The position numbers were made by a program, and so were the translations under genes. Shown in pieces: positions 49,447 through 57,953 of a stretch of DNA of 64,000 nt. The stretch lies in NCBI GenBank assembly GCA_027386095.1, contig DAHXUN010000003.1:124001-188000 (forward strand). The letters are read 5' to 3'. Below the pieces are notes generated by a model that did no database searches, was not told the origin of the DNA, and saw only the letters and a program-made list of their open reading frames with translations. How positions within the stretch are numbered: the stretch's first letter is position 1; the number at the start of each line of letters is the position of its first letter. The DNA comes from Nitrososphaerota archaeon (GTDB taxonomy: Archaea; Thermoproteota; Nitrososphaeria; Nitrososphaerales; UBA183).

Positions 49447-50031
49447 TTACTTCTCCGTCCGCTCGGCTGCCTTGCGCGCCTTGGCTGCCTTTGCCACTTC
49501 TTCTTCTATCCACTCGACCGCTCCAAGGAAGGGCTGCCTGCAGGTCACCCCTATCTTCCCCATGGAGATGCCATGGCCGAGGCTCACCGCCGTGATCCTC
49601 ACCCTCACCCTGCTCCCGACGCGGAGGGTCCTCTTGCTCTGAGTGGCCGTGATAATCCCCGACTTCACGTCGCTGTTGAGGTAGTCGTCCATGATTTGGC
49701 TGAGGTGGAGGAGGGCGTCTGCGGGCCCTATCCTGACGAAGGCCCCGAAGTCGGTCACTTCGACTATCTCCCCTTCCACTATCTCCTGCTTCAGCGGGTA
49801 GAAGGAGAGGACCTCGAACCTCACCCTGTGATAGGTCGCCCCGTCCCCAGCGATTATCTTCCCAACCTTGTCTACGTCGACCTTGGTGACCAGGACCAGG
49901 TACCCGTGTTCGGGGTTGATGGTGCTTTCATACTTCAGCTTCAGCAGGTCCATGGCGACCTTTTCGAGGGGGGACCCGAACCGGTCGGGGGGCACCCTCA
50001 CCACATCTTCGAGGTTCACAAGCTCAAACAT
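49447..50031 (-). CDS. rpoE1: DNA-directed RNA polymerase subunit E' (Rpo7)
   Basis: Stalk subunit of RNA polymerase, Rpb7 homologue. 194 residues with an N-terminal tip domain (MFELVNLEDVVRVPPDRFG) and an S1/OB domain (VEGEIVEVTDFGAFVRIGPADALLHLSQI). An AT-rich box (GATTAAAAT, minus strand, near 50072-50080) about 40 bp upstream is the likely promoter for the set running down to rps27ae. Confidence 0.94.
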   Translation of the reverse strand: MFELVNLEDVVRVPPDRFGSPLEKVAMDLLKLKYESTINPEHGYLVLVTKVDVDKVGKIIAGDGATYHRVRFEVLSFYPLKQEIVEGEIVEVTDFGAFVRIGPADALLHLSQIMDDYLNSDVKSGIITATQSKRTLRVGSRVRVRITAVSLGHGISMGKIGVTCRQPFLGAVEWIEEEVAKAAKARKAAERTEK

Positions 50032-50110
50032 GAATTATTCAGAAACCGGAGCACCCCTTCGACTCAGCGATTTTAATCTTTGGTGTAGATGAGACGAATC
50101 TGGCCTCGAA

Positions 50111-52051
50111 TCAGGCCAAGGAGGGCGGCATGGCCCTCTTGTGGGCCGTCTTCCTGTGCATCTCCAACACCCGGTCCACCAAGGCCTTTGAGACCCCGGC
50201 AGCCAGAGCAGCCTGGGAAGGCGTCGCCTTCCTGTCAAAGAGGTAGCTGAGGACCACGTCCAGCTTGTCGTAGTCTGCGGGAATCTCGTCGGTGGCCCTC
50301 TGCCCAGGCCAGAGCTGCGGCGACGCTGGCTTGTTTACAACGCCCTTCGGCAGGCCCAGGTATGCTCCCAGCTCGCGGACCTGGGTCTTATAGAGATGGG
50401 CTATTGGGAGGAAGTCGACCCCGCCGTCCCCCCACTTGGTATTGCCGCAGAACACGTAGTTGCCATTTCTCTCAACGAGCATGTTCTCAAACGGAGGGAC
50501 CGACGGACACCATACTTTGCCCTCGTAGTGGACTTTCTTCGCGTTGGAGTTCCGTATCGTGCGGCCACTCTTCACCTTGCGGGGATAGATGATTTCGTAG
50601 GACTTCGGGGACCTGATGATTTTGCCGCTCTTCAGCCTTGATGTCCCCGGGGTTCTAGTTCGGACTTTAGGCATCCTTCCGAGTTTCACGCACAGCTGAA
50701 CAAAATCGTCCTTCAAGCGGGATGAGCTTGTGTGATAGGCCTCCCCCTTCCCCTTGCTGCCATCGCTAGCCCTCAGGCCTTGAAGCAAGAATGTCAGATA
50801 GCTTGAGGGGTAATCGAGTATCCATGGGGGGATGTGCTTCTGACGAGCGTCGAATCCGCACTGACTGAACAGGTCAAACAACCCTTTAGATGGGATTCTC
50901 ACCAAATCTTTCGTCAAGGAGTAGCCGATTTCGTACTTCTCGAGGATTCGGATGAGTCGTTGGCGGGCATCGCCTTTGGTATAATTCGGGAGCGCGAAGT
51001 CGGTCTCGTACGTGTCGTATGCCTTCATCCTCGGCCCGGAGACTTGCCGTGAAAGGGCGAGGACTCTTCCTTTGGTGTCTCGAACCTGCGCCTGATATTC
51101 GCCTCTTGCCAGGTCGGACTTCGCAGGGACGACCGTCGTTCCCTTTATAGCACAACCACCCCCGATGAACAACCCGAAGACAAAGAGCAGGTCCTCCATA
51201 CGGACTGAAATCGTTCGAACAACATGCCTTTGGCTGAAAGTAACCTGGAGTTCCGCGGGAAGACCCCCCACTCCGTCCCAGCCAGCGGGTATAGGAACGA
51301 CTGTATACTCGCGCCGTAGACATTCCTGCGCTGGTCGAAAGACCGGCTTTACATATCGACAGTCTCCGGTGGCAGATGGAATGACAAGCATCCGATGGTT
51401 CGGGGTGACCATGATGTCCGCGTTTCTGGACCTGAAATTGATCATCTCTCCATTGTAATCGAAGACGAAAACGCCATCGACCTTCGATTCCTTGACCTTC
51501 TTGGTAGTGGGGTCGAACGAAAACACGACATCGCCTGTCTTGAGTTCACCGATTCCCTTCGGGCCTTGCTTTGTCACGACGCGCGTCTTCTCGTCGTAAC
51601 AGAAATAGCCCAGTAGGTTCTCACTCCGGTCGTCAGTCCCTGCGACCAAGTGATCCATCTTGTTCGCGTAGAAATAGAGGATGCTCATCCTTATCCGTGC
51701 TTGGAGATTGGCGTACGGCATCCTGACTCTCTCGCCTCCCAGAGCAGACGAAAACGAATCGAGGATAGGGGATATTCTGACAATCGCCGACCTTATCCCC
51801 CAAGACTCCACCAGCGATTGAGCGTCATCCACATCCTCCTTGGGCGTGTGTTCTGATGGCAGAAGCAGACCGAAGACCCTGCTCTTCCCCAGCGCCCTGA
51901 CGCACAGCGCCCCGACGACCGAGCTGTCTATCCCGCCGCTCAGCCCGACCACGGCCCCCTCGGCCCCCGCCCCGGCGACGGTCCTCCTGACGAACGCATA
52001 GATGCGCTCCGCTTCCCGGGGGGCGTCCAGGTCTAATCCGCTAGGCGCCAC
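50111..52051 (-). CDS. nadE: NAD synthetase (NadE) precursor with intein
   Basis: Ammonia-dependent amidation of nicotinic acid adenine dinucleotide. 646 residues encoded, 259 after removal of a 387-residue intein. ATP-PPase loop LSGGIDSSVVG (about residues 37-47), GTDDRSENLLGYF, TKWGDGGVDFLPIAHLYKTQVRELG and DEIPADYDKLDVVL are host motifs. No glutaminase domain is fused. The intein interrupts the conserved GYF-TKWGDGG segment, which is the deamido-NAD binding region. GTG start at 52051. Confidence 0.93.
   Translation of the reverse strand: MAPSGLDLDAPREAERIYAFVRRTVAGAGAEGAVVGLSGGIDSSVVGALCVRALGKSRVFGLLLPSEHTPKEDVDDAQSLVESWGIRSAIVRISPILDSFSSALGGERVRMPYANLQARIRMSILYFYANKMDHLVAGTDDRSENLLGYFCYDEKTRVVTKQGPKGIGELKTGDVVFSFDPTTKKVKESKVDGVFVFDYNGEMINFRSRNADIMVTPNHRMLVIPSATGDCRYVKPVFRPAQECLRREYTVVPIPAGWDGVGGLPAELQVTFSQRHVVRTISVRMEDLLFVFGLFIGGGCAIKGTTVVPAKSDLARGEYQAQVRDTKGRVLALSRQVSGPRMKAYDTYETDFALPNYTKGDARQRLIRILEKYEIGYSLTKDLVRIPSKGLFDLFSQCGFDARQKHIPPWILDYPSSYLTFLLQGLRASDGSKGKGEAYHTSSSRLKDDFVQLCVKLGRMPKVRTRTPGTSRLKSGKIIRSPKSYEIIYPRKVKSGRTIRNSNAKKVHYEGKVWCPSVPPFENMLVERNGNYVFCGNTKWGDGGVDFLPIAHLYKTQVRELGAYLGLPKGVVNKPASPQLWPGQRATDEIPADYDKLDVVLSYLFDRKATPSQAALAAGVSKALVDRVLEMHRKTAHKRAMPPSLA
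50441..51601 (-). other. NadE intein (387 aa)
   Basis: N-terminal Cys (CYDEKTRVVTKQGPKGIGELKTGD), block B with MVTPNHRMLV, and C-terminal block ending GNYVFCGN before Thr+1 of the host. The penultimate residue is Gly rather than His, a less common end. The endonuclease part shows VFGLFIGGGCAI, in which the catalytic Asp of the first LAGLIDADG helix is Gly, and LLQGLRASDGSK, in which the second keeps Asp. GC is lower than that of the host gene. Confidence 0.88.
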
Positions 52052-52105
52052 CCCCTCCTAGCCGCATTCCGGCGTTTTAACCACTTGCAGAACGTGAGGC
52101 CAGGG

Positions 52106-52489
52106 TCAGACGAGGCGTACCCTGCCGCCGCCGAGGGAGATCGCCCTGACGCGGGCCACCTTCAGGGAGGCGAGGAGGTCCGAGTCTACCGTCGCGACGA
52201 CCCCTTCCAGTGTCTTGGCGGCGGAGACTATCTCGTCGTCGACCTTCGCGTCCCCGCACCGCTCCGGTGAGAACTTTGAGGAGAGTTCGAGGGCTACCCT
52301 GGCGGTCCGGGCCCTCCTGCCCCCCTCTGACGCCAGGCGCTCCAGTTCCGACTTCACGCAACCGAGGAGGATGGGACGGAACCCTCCGACGGCTTCGACC
52401 GTGTCCTCGAACCAGGTGGTCGGCGACTCCGCCACAGCCATCAGGAAGCTGCTGTCGAAGATTACCCTCTGCAATGTCACACTTGCCAC
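52106..52489 (-). CDS. PIN domain protein, Fcf1/Utp24-like
   Basis: 127 residues; VIFDSSFLMAVAE at the start gives the first catalytic Asp, KSELERLA the Glu, DDEIVSAAKTL and ATVDSDLLASL the later acids. No adjoining antitoxin on the same strand, and the pattern RVIFDSSFL with long helices resembles archaeal relatives of ribosome-processing nucleases Fcf1/Utp24 rather than VapC toxins. Starts 55 bp upstream of nadE on the same chromosome strand direction of transcription. Confidence 0.6.
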   Translation of the reverse strand: MASVTLQRVIFDSSFLMAVAESPTTWFEDTVEAVGGFRPILLGCVKSELERLASEGGRRARTARVALELSSKFSPERCGDAKVDDEIVSAAKTLEGVVATVDSDLLASLKVARVRAISLGGGRVRLV

Positions 52490-52511
52490 TGGTGCATATC
52501 ATAAGGCGAAT

Positions 52512-52520
52512 CAAATATAT
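52512..52520 (+). promoter_or_regulatory. TATA box of the AbrB-PIN operon
   Basis: CAAATATAT in the short divergent gap, about 20 bp before ATG 52538; the transcript is likely leaderless or nearly so. Confidence 0.6.
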
Positions 52521-52537
52521 GGTGTTTGCGATTTTGT

Positions 52538-52783
52538 ATGGTCATGACGGAGACTTCGACAGTGACGAGCAAGAGCATGGTCAACATCCCGGCTTCTATT
52601 CGGAAGAAGTATGGCATCCATAAGGGTGACAAGCTCGCTTTCGTCGAGACGGAGCACGGGCTCACCGTCATCCGGATACCTCCCTTGTCAGAGGTCTACG
52701 GCAGCGGGGTCCACGAGCGGCACAAGATAATCCAGGCGATTCACGAGCTGGAAACAGAGCATCGAGGGGAGGCTCACGAATGA
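52538..52783 (+). CDS. AbrB/SpoVT-type antitoxin
   Basis: 81 residues (79 if the ATG at 52544 is used). Swapped-hairpin motif TVTSKSMVNIPASIRKKYGIHKGDKLAFVETEHGLTVIRI is typical of AbrB/VapB antitoxins, followed by a toxin-binding helix rich in Glu/His. Overlaps the PIN toxin gene by four bases (ATGA). The longer frame from 52526 lies within the promoter. Confidence 0.85.
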   Translation: MVMTETSTVTSKSMVNIPASIRKKYGIHKGDKLAFVETEHGLTVIRIPPLSEVYGSGVHERHKIIQAIHELETEHRGEAHE

Positions 52784-53172
52784 CATCTTTTGTCTTTGAC
52801 ACCGGTGCGCTGTCCCTCATCTACGCCAAAGATGAGCGACTCCGCGCTGTCGTAGAAAGAATCGAATGTAGCGAAGCCGAGGGCCTCGTCTCGTCGGTTA
52901 CACTGGCCGAGTACTATTACAAGGGATGTCAATGGTCGGGCAAGGACGTCGCGCTCCTAAGGTCCCGACAACACGTAGAACGCATGACCGTGATGGAGAC
53001 GAGCGTAGGGCAATCCAGAGCGGCAGGTATGGAGAAGTGCCGGAACAGCAGGCTGTCGCTTGCCGACTCGTTCGTCCTGGCACTCGCAAAGAGACAGAGG
53101 GGGACAATCCTCACCACAGACGGCGAGTTAGCTAAGGAACGTGACGTAAAGGTAAGATACCTTCAGGTATAA
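52780..53172 (+). CDS. VapC-type PIN toxin
   Basis: 130 residues; FVFDTGALSLIYAKDER with the first Asp, SVTLAEYYYKG with the Glu, LADSFVLALAKRQRG with the third acid and TTDGELAKERDVKVRYL with the fourth. Predicted ribonuclease of a type II toxin-antitoxin pair with the AbrB-like gene just upstream. Converges with the aIF2-gamma gene. Confidence 0.85.
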   Translation: MTSFVFDTGALSLIYAKDERLRAVVERIECSEAEGLVSSVTLAEYYYKGCQWSGKDVALLRSRQHVERMTVMETSVGQSRAAGMEKCRNSRLSLADSFVLALAKRQRGTILTTDGELAKERDVKVRYLQV

Positions 53173-53221
53173 GCCGCACGAGCAGCCGCCGTCAGTTGAG
53201 CAGGCGGGCGGACGATGGGCC

Positions 53222-56200
53222 CTACTTCAGGACGCCTGAGCCGATGAGGCGCCAGCGCTCTGCTATCCTCCTGCTTATGGCTGCCCTCATGCCGCTCTCG
53301 ATTGCCACCGGCTTTTTGAGGTCCAGCTCCACGACCTCGCCTCTCACCGAGGTTGCGACCGCAAGGGTGGATGCAGTGCCGAGGTTGAGCCTGACCGTCT
53401 CCGAGAGCTTGATCTTCTCGACCTTCACCTGTTCCGCGGCGCCGACGGCTGTTTCAAGCAGCGCCACGTCCAGCGTTATGTGCTCGAGGGACTCGGGGAG
53501 CGTCCCCGGCTTCCCAATGACGCTACCCACCATCTGGTCCCCCTTCACGAAAGTGGGGTCTAGGTGGGTCCCAACGGCGATGAGCCCCCCTGGCCCTACT
53601 CTCTCCGCAAGGCCCGCGCTTGTCTGGAGGCTCGCCACTCTGGTTATCACAGGGACGAACTTCCCGCTCCTCTCGTCCACCATACCTGGCTTGAGCTCCA
53701 CTTCGTCCCCCACCTTCAGCTCGCCCCTGGTCAGGCTCCCCCCCAGGACCCCTCCGGATAGCCCCTGGACGTCCGCCCCTGGCTTGTTCACGTCGAAGCT
53801 CCTGAGTATGTACATCAGGGGGCTCGCCCCCGCGTCCCTCTTCGGGGTGGGGACCACCTCCTCGAGAGCCTCGATCAGGGCGTCGATGTTCAGCCTCTGC
53901 TGGGCGGAGATGGGGACTATCGGCGCGCCTTCAGCCACTGTCCCCTTCGCGAACTTCTGGATCTGGGAGTAGTTCTTCTCTGCTTCCGCGTCGGTGACCA
54001 GGTCGACCTTGTTCTGGGCTATCACTATCTTCTTCATCCCGAGCATCTGGAGGGCCTGGAGGTGCTCCCTCGTCTGCGGCTTGGGGACCGGCTCGTTGGC
54101 CGCAATCACGAGGAGCGCTCCGTCCATCAGGAACGCCCCGGCGAGCATGTTGGTCATGAGGCTCTCGTGCCCCGGGCAGTCGACGAAGCTTATCGCCCTC
54201 AGAAAGACGGTCTTCCTCCCGCACACGGGGCAGACGGGGCTCGTCGAGTAAGAGGCCACCCCATGGTCTTGGGTGCACCGATAGAACGCGGCGTCGGCGT
54301 ACCCTACCTTGATGGTGATCCCGCGCTTCAGCTCCTCGCTGTGGGCGCTCGCCCAGATTCCAGTGATGGCTTGGGTCAGGGTCGTATTGTGGCAGACAAT
54401 CGAGGAGGTGCCTCCGATGAAGTTTCGGGGCCCAGGCACGCTCAGGTCGAATACCATCCCGTCGTACGCTTCACGTTTGATTTCGACGATCCTATCGAAT
54501 TCCAACGGGGTCGTGGCCAGCCTGCGCAGTTGGACAAGCCAGGAATCGATGGATTTGATGCTCTGCCGGGTCTTCAGCTCTACGTGTAGTGCGAGCGTTT
54601 CCAGCTCTGAATCGGTGCCCTTCCTGATTGCTCTTATCAGCTTCCTGCGGCTGTAGCCGAGCTCACTCGCAAGAGTTTCTTGGGACATTCCGGCGAGAGA
54701 CACGTGTGCGAGGATATTGGCTGACGATAGTCTTAACGTCGAGAGGGATTGTTCGAGCCGATCGATTTGATTATCAACTTCATGTATTAGCAGGAGCAGC
54801 TTGGTCCGCGATAATCGACTGCTGTTTCTCGCCGTCTCGTAAGCCTTGTACCAAGACGACGATTTGACGGGTGGGAGGACGTTGTCGCCGAACCCTTCGC
54901 GTAAGAGCCCTGACAGGCGTAGATGGTTCCTGATGGACTCGAAATCGATTGGAGTCGAGAAATCGGTCTCCTCTGATTCTTCCTTGGTCTTCCGGAGGTA
55001 TCGTCTCAGCTTGTCTTGGATTCGTGGGTCCTCGAAGCCGATTTCCCGTGCGAAGATAGCGAGATCTCCTCTCCCTGAAATCGAAATCTTGTAGTGAGCC
55101 TTTTCACTGTTCTTCAGGCGCTGGGTCTTCTTCCCCAGCCGAGGCACAATCCCAAAGGAATGAAGCAGATACGAAATTATTATGACGCTCCTTTCGTCCT
55201 CATGGGACACCACTATCCGGCCGGAGTGTTCGTCAAACTCTCCATCTAGGGTGAGGAACCATCTCAGGAATATTGCTTTCATGCTCACAGGAAGTTTGCA
55301 TACCCAAGGTGCAATGGAGTGTCCTGCCCCAGTGCGGGGCCCGAAACCAAACTTGAACCTGAGATAATCAACTAGCGGTGTGTTGCAAATTGCGTAGTGA
55401 CCGGCGGGGTCAGCTTTGACTTCAGTCCCCAGGACTCTGCGCGATATTTCAGTCCACTCTCTAACCATCTCCATCTGGATTGTCCGTGTAACCTTGACAG
55501 AGTTCGCATCGACAGATCCTTCCGACCAAACGAAAGCTAGCCACTTGACGAAGTTCTCATCCATGTTGACTGTCTTCAACCGAAGAATCTTCATCCCGCC
55601 GGTTCGTCTTTCAACAACAAATTCACCTTCTGATAGCCTTGTGATTTCATTTCGTGAAAGGGCGTTTATCAAGGCGTTTTGAAGCTTAGGAGGCTTCACC
55701 TGACCTTTCGAGATTCTCCTGTATGTCAACGGACTCATCTTCACCATTCTGCAGAAGTCTTTGATGCCCAAGCCTAGCAGTATCCTGACCTGATTCATCT
55801 GAGGGACGCTGATATCGTTCAGCTTCGAGAAGTCATTCGTCAGTCTCGCGAGTTCTTGATACTGCTGCCACGTCACGACGTTATATTTGTCCTCAAGTTT
55901 TTCAAACGGTTCGGCAAATAGCGCATCCTCGGGAAGAGGGACAGTCCTGAGAATCGCTACATCGTCTCCTTCTTCGAGTTTGCCTGCAGGTAACCAAATT
56001 ATGCTGCCTCTTCTGTTGACAAGTAGCGGATGTGCAGGAGTCACCGATATCGCTCTTCCTGATCGAGTCAATATCTCCACCATCGGCCCTTGGTAGCGCT
56101 CTGAATAGAACAAGGCACGGCTGACGATCGGTTTGAATGATCCGTCAATACTTACCACCGAGTTTTCTTGGAAGGAGAACACCGACCCGCCGTCGACTTC

Positions 56201-56353
56201 CGCAATCAGCCGCCCTTTGGTCTGCGCCAGCTGCTGGATTTCTTGCCCCGTCATCGGCATACCGTCTACCAATGCATAATTGGAAAATTGGACACACTTT
56301 CCATGGTCCACATGCCCAGAGGTTCCTATGTTCACCTCCGGCTGCTGCGGCAT
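53222..56353 (-). CDS. Translation initiation factor aIF2 subunit gamma precursor with intein
   Basis: GTPase subunit of the heterotrimer that delivers initiator tRNA. 1043 residues encoded; 406 after excision of a 637-residue intein. Host: MPQQPEVNIGTSGHVDHGK then TTLTQAITGIWAS, so the intein sits inside the G1 P-loop between Lys and Thr. Then SYSTSPVCPVCGRK (zinc knuckle), DCPGHESLM (G3), NKVD (G4), SAQ (G5), domain II and III through AISRRIAERWRLIGSG. ATG at 56353; the longer frame from 56557 has no homology. An AT-rich TTTTAAA at 56422-56428 may be the promoter. Confidence 0.94.
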   Translation of the reverse strand: MPQQPEVNIGTSGHVDHGKCVQFSNYALVDGMPMTGQEIQQLAQTKGRLIAEVDGGSVFSFQENSVVSIDGSFKPIVSRALFYSERYQGPMVEILTRSGRAISVTPAHPLLVNRRGSIIWLPAGKLEEGDDVAILRTVPLPEDALFAEPFEKLEDKYNVVTWQQYQELARLTNDFSKLNDISVPQMNQVRILLGLGIKDFCRMVKMSPLTYRRISKGQVKPPKLQNALINALSRNEITRLSEGEFVVERRTGGMKILRLKTVNMDENFVKWLAFVWSEGSVDANSVKVTRTIQMEMVREWTEISRRVLGTEVKADPAGHYAICNTPLVDYLRFKFGFGPRTGAGHSIAPWVCKLPVSMKAIFLRWFLTLDGEFDEHSGRIVVSHEDERSVIIISYLLHSFGIVPRLGKKTQRLKNSEKAHYKISISGRGDLAIFAREIGFEDPRIQDKLRRYLRKTKEESEETDFSTPIDFESIRNHLRLSGLLREGFGDNVLPPVKSSSWYKAYETARNSSRLSRTKLLLLIHEVDNQIDRLEQSLSTLRLSSANILAHVSLAGMSQETLASELGYSRRKLIRAIRKGTDSELETLALHVELKTRQSIKSIDSWLVQLRRLATTPLEFDRIVEIKREAYDGMVFDLSVPGPRNFIGGTSSIVCHNTTLTQAITGIWASAHSEELKRGITIKVGYADAAFYRCTQDHGVASYSTSPVCPVCGRKTVFLRAISFVDCPGHESLMTNMLAGAFLMDGALLVIAANEPVPKPQTREHLQALQMLGMKKIVIAQNKVDLVTDAEAEKNYSQIQKFAKGTVAEGAPIVPISAQQRLNIDALIEALEEVVPTPKRDAGASPLMYILRSFDVNKPGADVQGLSGGVLGGSLTRGELKVGDEVELKPGMVDERSGKFVPVITRVASLQTSAGLAERVGPGGLIAVGTHLDPTFVKGDQMVGSVIGKPGTLPESLEHITLDVALLETAVGAAEQVKVEKIKLSETVRLNLGTASTLAVATSVRGEVVELDLKKPVAIESGMRAAISRRIAERWRLIGSGVLK
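54386..56296 (-). other. aIF2-gamma intein (637 aa)
   Basis: Starts CVQFSNYALVDG and ends NFIGGTSSIVCHN before Thr+1. Block B AISVTPAHPLLVNRRG, block F around DGMVFDLSVPGPRNFIG. LAGLIDADG helices VKWLAFVWSEGSVDAN (Glu at the catalytic position) and AIFLRWFLTLDGEFD (Asp retained) may still be active, with extra HTH-like DNA-binding segments (MSQETLASELGYSRRKLIRAI and KISISGRGDLAIF). Markedly more AT-rich than the host gene, so it is likely the youngest of the three inteins in the window. Confidence 0.92.
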
Positions 56354-57152
56354 GAGCGGCTTGCCCTGGTCCGACTCGACAGACACCTGGCTTGACAAGA
56401 GGACCGGCTCTTCCGGGGCTCCTTTTAAACTGCAAAACCAACAACAGGTCTTGCCGGCGGTTAAGGCTGGAGTCCCGTAGCCCACCCGCCTATGCTGCTC
56501 CTCGATCTTCTCCTCTGACGCGGCTGGCGGGCTACCGTCTGGATGGGGTCTTGCCACAGCGGAAGATAACCACTGTCAAGATACTGAGGAAGTGCGACCC
56601 TGACCGATTTGGGGTTGTAGTTCTAGTCGCTCTCTTCTTCACACCGACCGTCGCCGGGGGTTGGACTTCTGACCTCACAAGAGGCTTCTTGCAGCAGACC
56701 TCGTCGATCCACCAAGACCAGGTTCTCGTCAGCTCCGCGATGTCTTTGCTCGCCTCGCACACCCCAGACTCCGCTGTCAAGTCACTGACCCCACATTCAT
56801 CTACTCAAACATCATCTGCAGGAACGGCGCCTTCGAGTGCGTCAGAAACTCACTCTTGTGACTAGCTTCGCCACGCGGAATCGATGCCGGTACCTGACGG
56901 CGGCACGGGTCTGCGTCTTCCTCAGCCCCCTACCCGTCTTCCAGATTCCTTCCCAGGCCCTCCTTGGACGACAAATGTGCCGTCGCAGAGGATGCATCTA
57001 GACTACAACAACACCGACGCGAAGCTGCTCCGCATTCCTCCGACCCGACATGCCGTGCAGTCGAACGTGCCCGGGCTTGCGTTCGGCCAGTATGACTGTC
57101 CTGCCATGAACGCAATCGTTTTCTCTATGTCATCCACGGGTTCAAGTCTGCC
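56354..57152. other. 800-bp gap of unclear content between aIF2-gamma and the surface genes
   Basis: Both strands have short frames (82-157 codons) interrupted by stops, with no recognisable protein. GC is lower and triplet phase is not consistent. The minus-strand reading around 56530-56900 is reminiscent of a decayed transposase, but no terminal repeats are obvious. Only the TTTTAAA at 56422-56428, compatible with the aIF2-gamma promoter, can be singled out. Confidence 0.35.
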
Positions 57153-57734
57153 GTGGCCAGACAAAGACAAAGAAAGAAACTGGGGCAGCTCCTTTTCTTC
57201 GGCCCCATAATTGCTTTGATCGTCATAGTCCTGTTCGGGTTCGGCGGCTCTATCGCGGGGGGGACCGGGACCCTCGTCGTGCGCGCTCAAGGGACACAGC
57301 AGCTCCCAGGAGAATATCTCGCCGTCCGTGCCACGGTGGCGGGTTCTTCCCACACCACGCCGTTCAACCTCACTCTCCGCCAGGGGACCTACACAGTGAG
57401 CTACGCCCCTCTGGAGTGGTATCGGACTCCTAGCCCTGTTTCTGTGACGGTCATCGGCGGGAAGACGGCCTACGCGGTCGGTAGCTACGTCCCGACTCCG
57501 GTTGGGGTCAGCATCGGCCCCGGTGGTCCCAACGTGACGTCTGCAAGGGCAGAGCATGGCGTTACCCCGGTCGTCTGGTTCAACAGGAGTACCGCCACCG
57601 TCCAGATATCATCCACCCTGTTCTCTGTCCCGATCCCTCCCGGAGCGAACTACACCCACACGTTTTCAACGCCTGGCACTGTGCTAGTGAAAATCTTCCC
57701 CTATGGGGGGTCGGTAAATGTCGTGGTGGTCTAG
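57153..57734 (+). CDS. Membrane-anchored surface protein with cupredoxin-like C-terminus
   Basis: 193 residues; basic start (ARQRQRKKLG) and one hydrophobic helix at about 11-32 (LLFFGPIIALIVIVLFGFGG) as anchor. An outside domain with carboxypeptidase-regulatory-like strands (LTLRQGTYTVSYAPLEWYRTPSPVSVTV) comes next, then a region VTPVVWFNRSTATVQISSTLFSVPIPPGANYTHTFSTPGTVLVKIFPY with the strand order of plastocyanin-type domains. The copper ligands His/Cys/His/Met are not all present, so it is probably structural. GTG start. Confidence 0.65.
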   Translation: MARQRQRKKLGQLLFFGPIIALIVIVLFGFGGSIAGGTGTLVVRAQGTQQLPGEYLAVRATVAGSSHTTPFNLTLRQGTYTVSYAPLEWYRTPSPVSVTVIGGKTAYAVGSYVPTPVGVSIGPGGPNVTSARAEHGVTPVVWFNRSTATVQISSTLFSVPIPPGANYTHTFSTPGTVLVKIFPYGGSVNVVVV

Positions 57735-57894
57735 CACCGACTATAGGTCTAGCTGCCCAGAGCCAAGAAAGGACTAAGGCGATTCTGGCCAAATCGGCCT
57801 GATCCACCTTGTGCTGAACCTGCACGCCTGAAAGAATGAGGCGCGACCCGACAACGGTCCAGTTCTCCCTTCCAGAAGTCAGCAGCGAACTGAA

Positions 57895-57913
57895 TATGGA
57901 CGATTTGTCCATA
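57895..57913. promoter_or_regulatory. Inverted repeat next to the surface-gene TATA box
   Basis: TATGGAC (57895-57901), GATTT spacer, GTCCATA (57907-57913): a perfect 7-bp palindrome that ends four bases before the TATA box at 57917. Likely an operator for a dimeric regulator of the surface-protein operon. Confidence 0.55.
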
Positions 57914-57916
57914 CGC

Positions 57917-57925
57917 CTTATATAC
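57917..57925 (+). promoter_or_regulatory. TATA box of the surface-protein operon
   Basis: CTTATATAC, 29 bp before the ATG at 57954. The gap 57735-57953 otherwise shows no gene. Confidence 0.75.
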
Positions 57926-57953
57926 AAATCCACGGGCCCTCCAACTTGAAAAT

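Noticed and set aside
56392..57210. Two plus-strand frames (157 and 108 codons) before the anchored surface gene
   Set aside because: Both are interrupted, lack domain patterns and cross the aIF2-gamma promoter; kept only as an unexplained gap.
57153..57734. Copper-binding cupredoxin
   Set aside because: The strand pattern fits, but the His-Cys-His-Met copper ligands are not complete.
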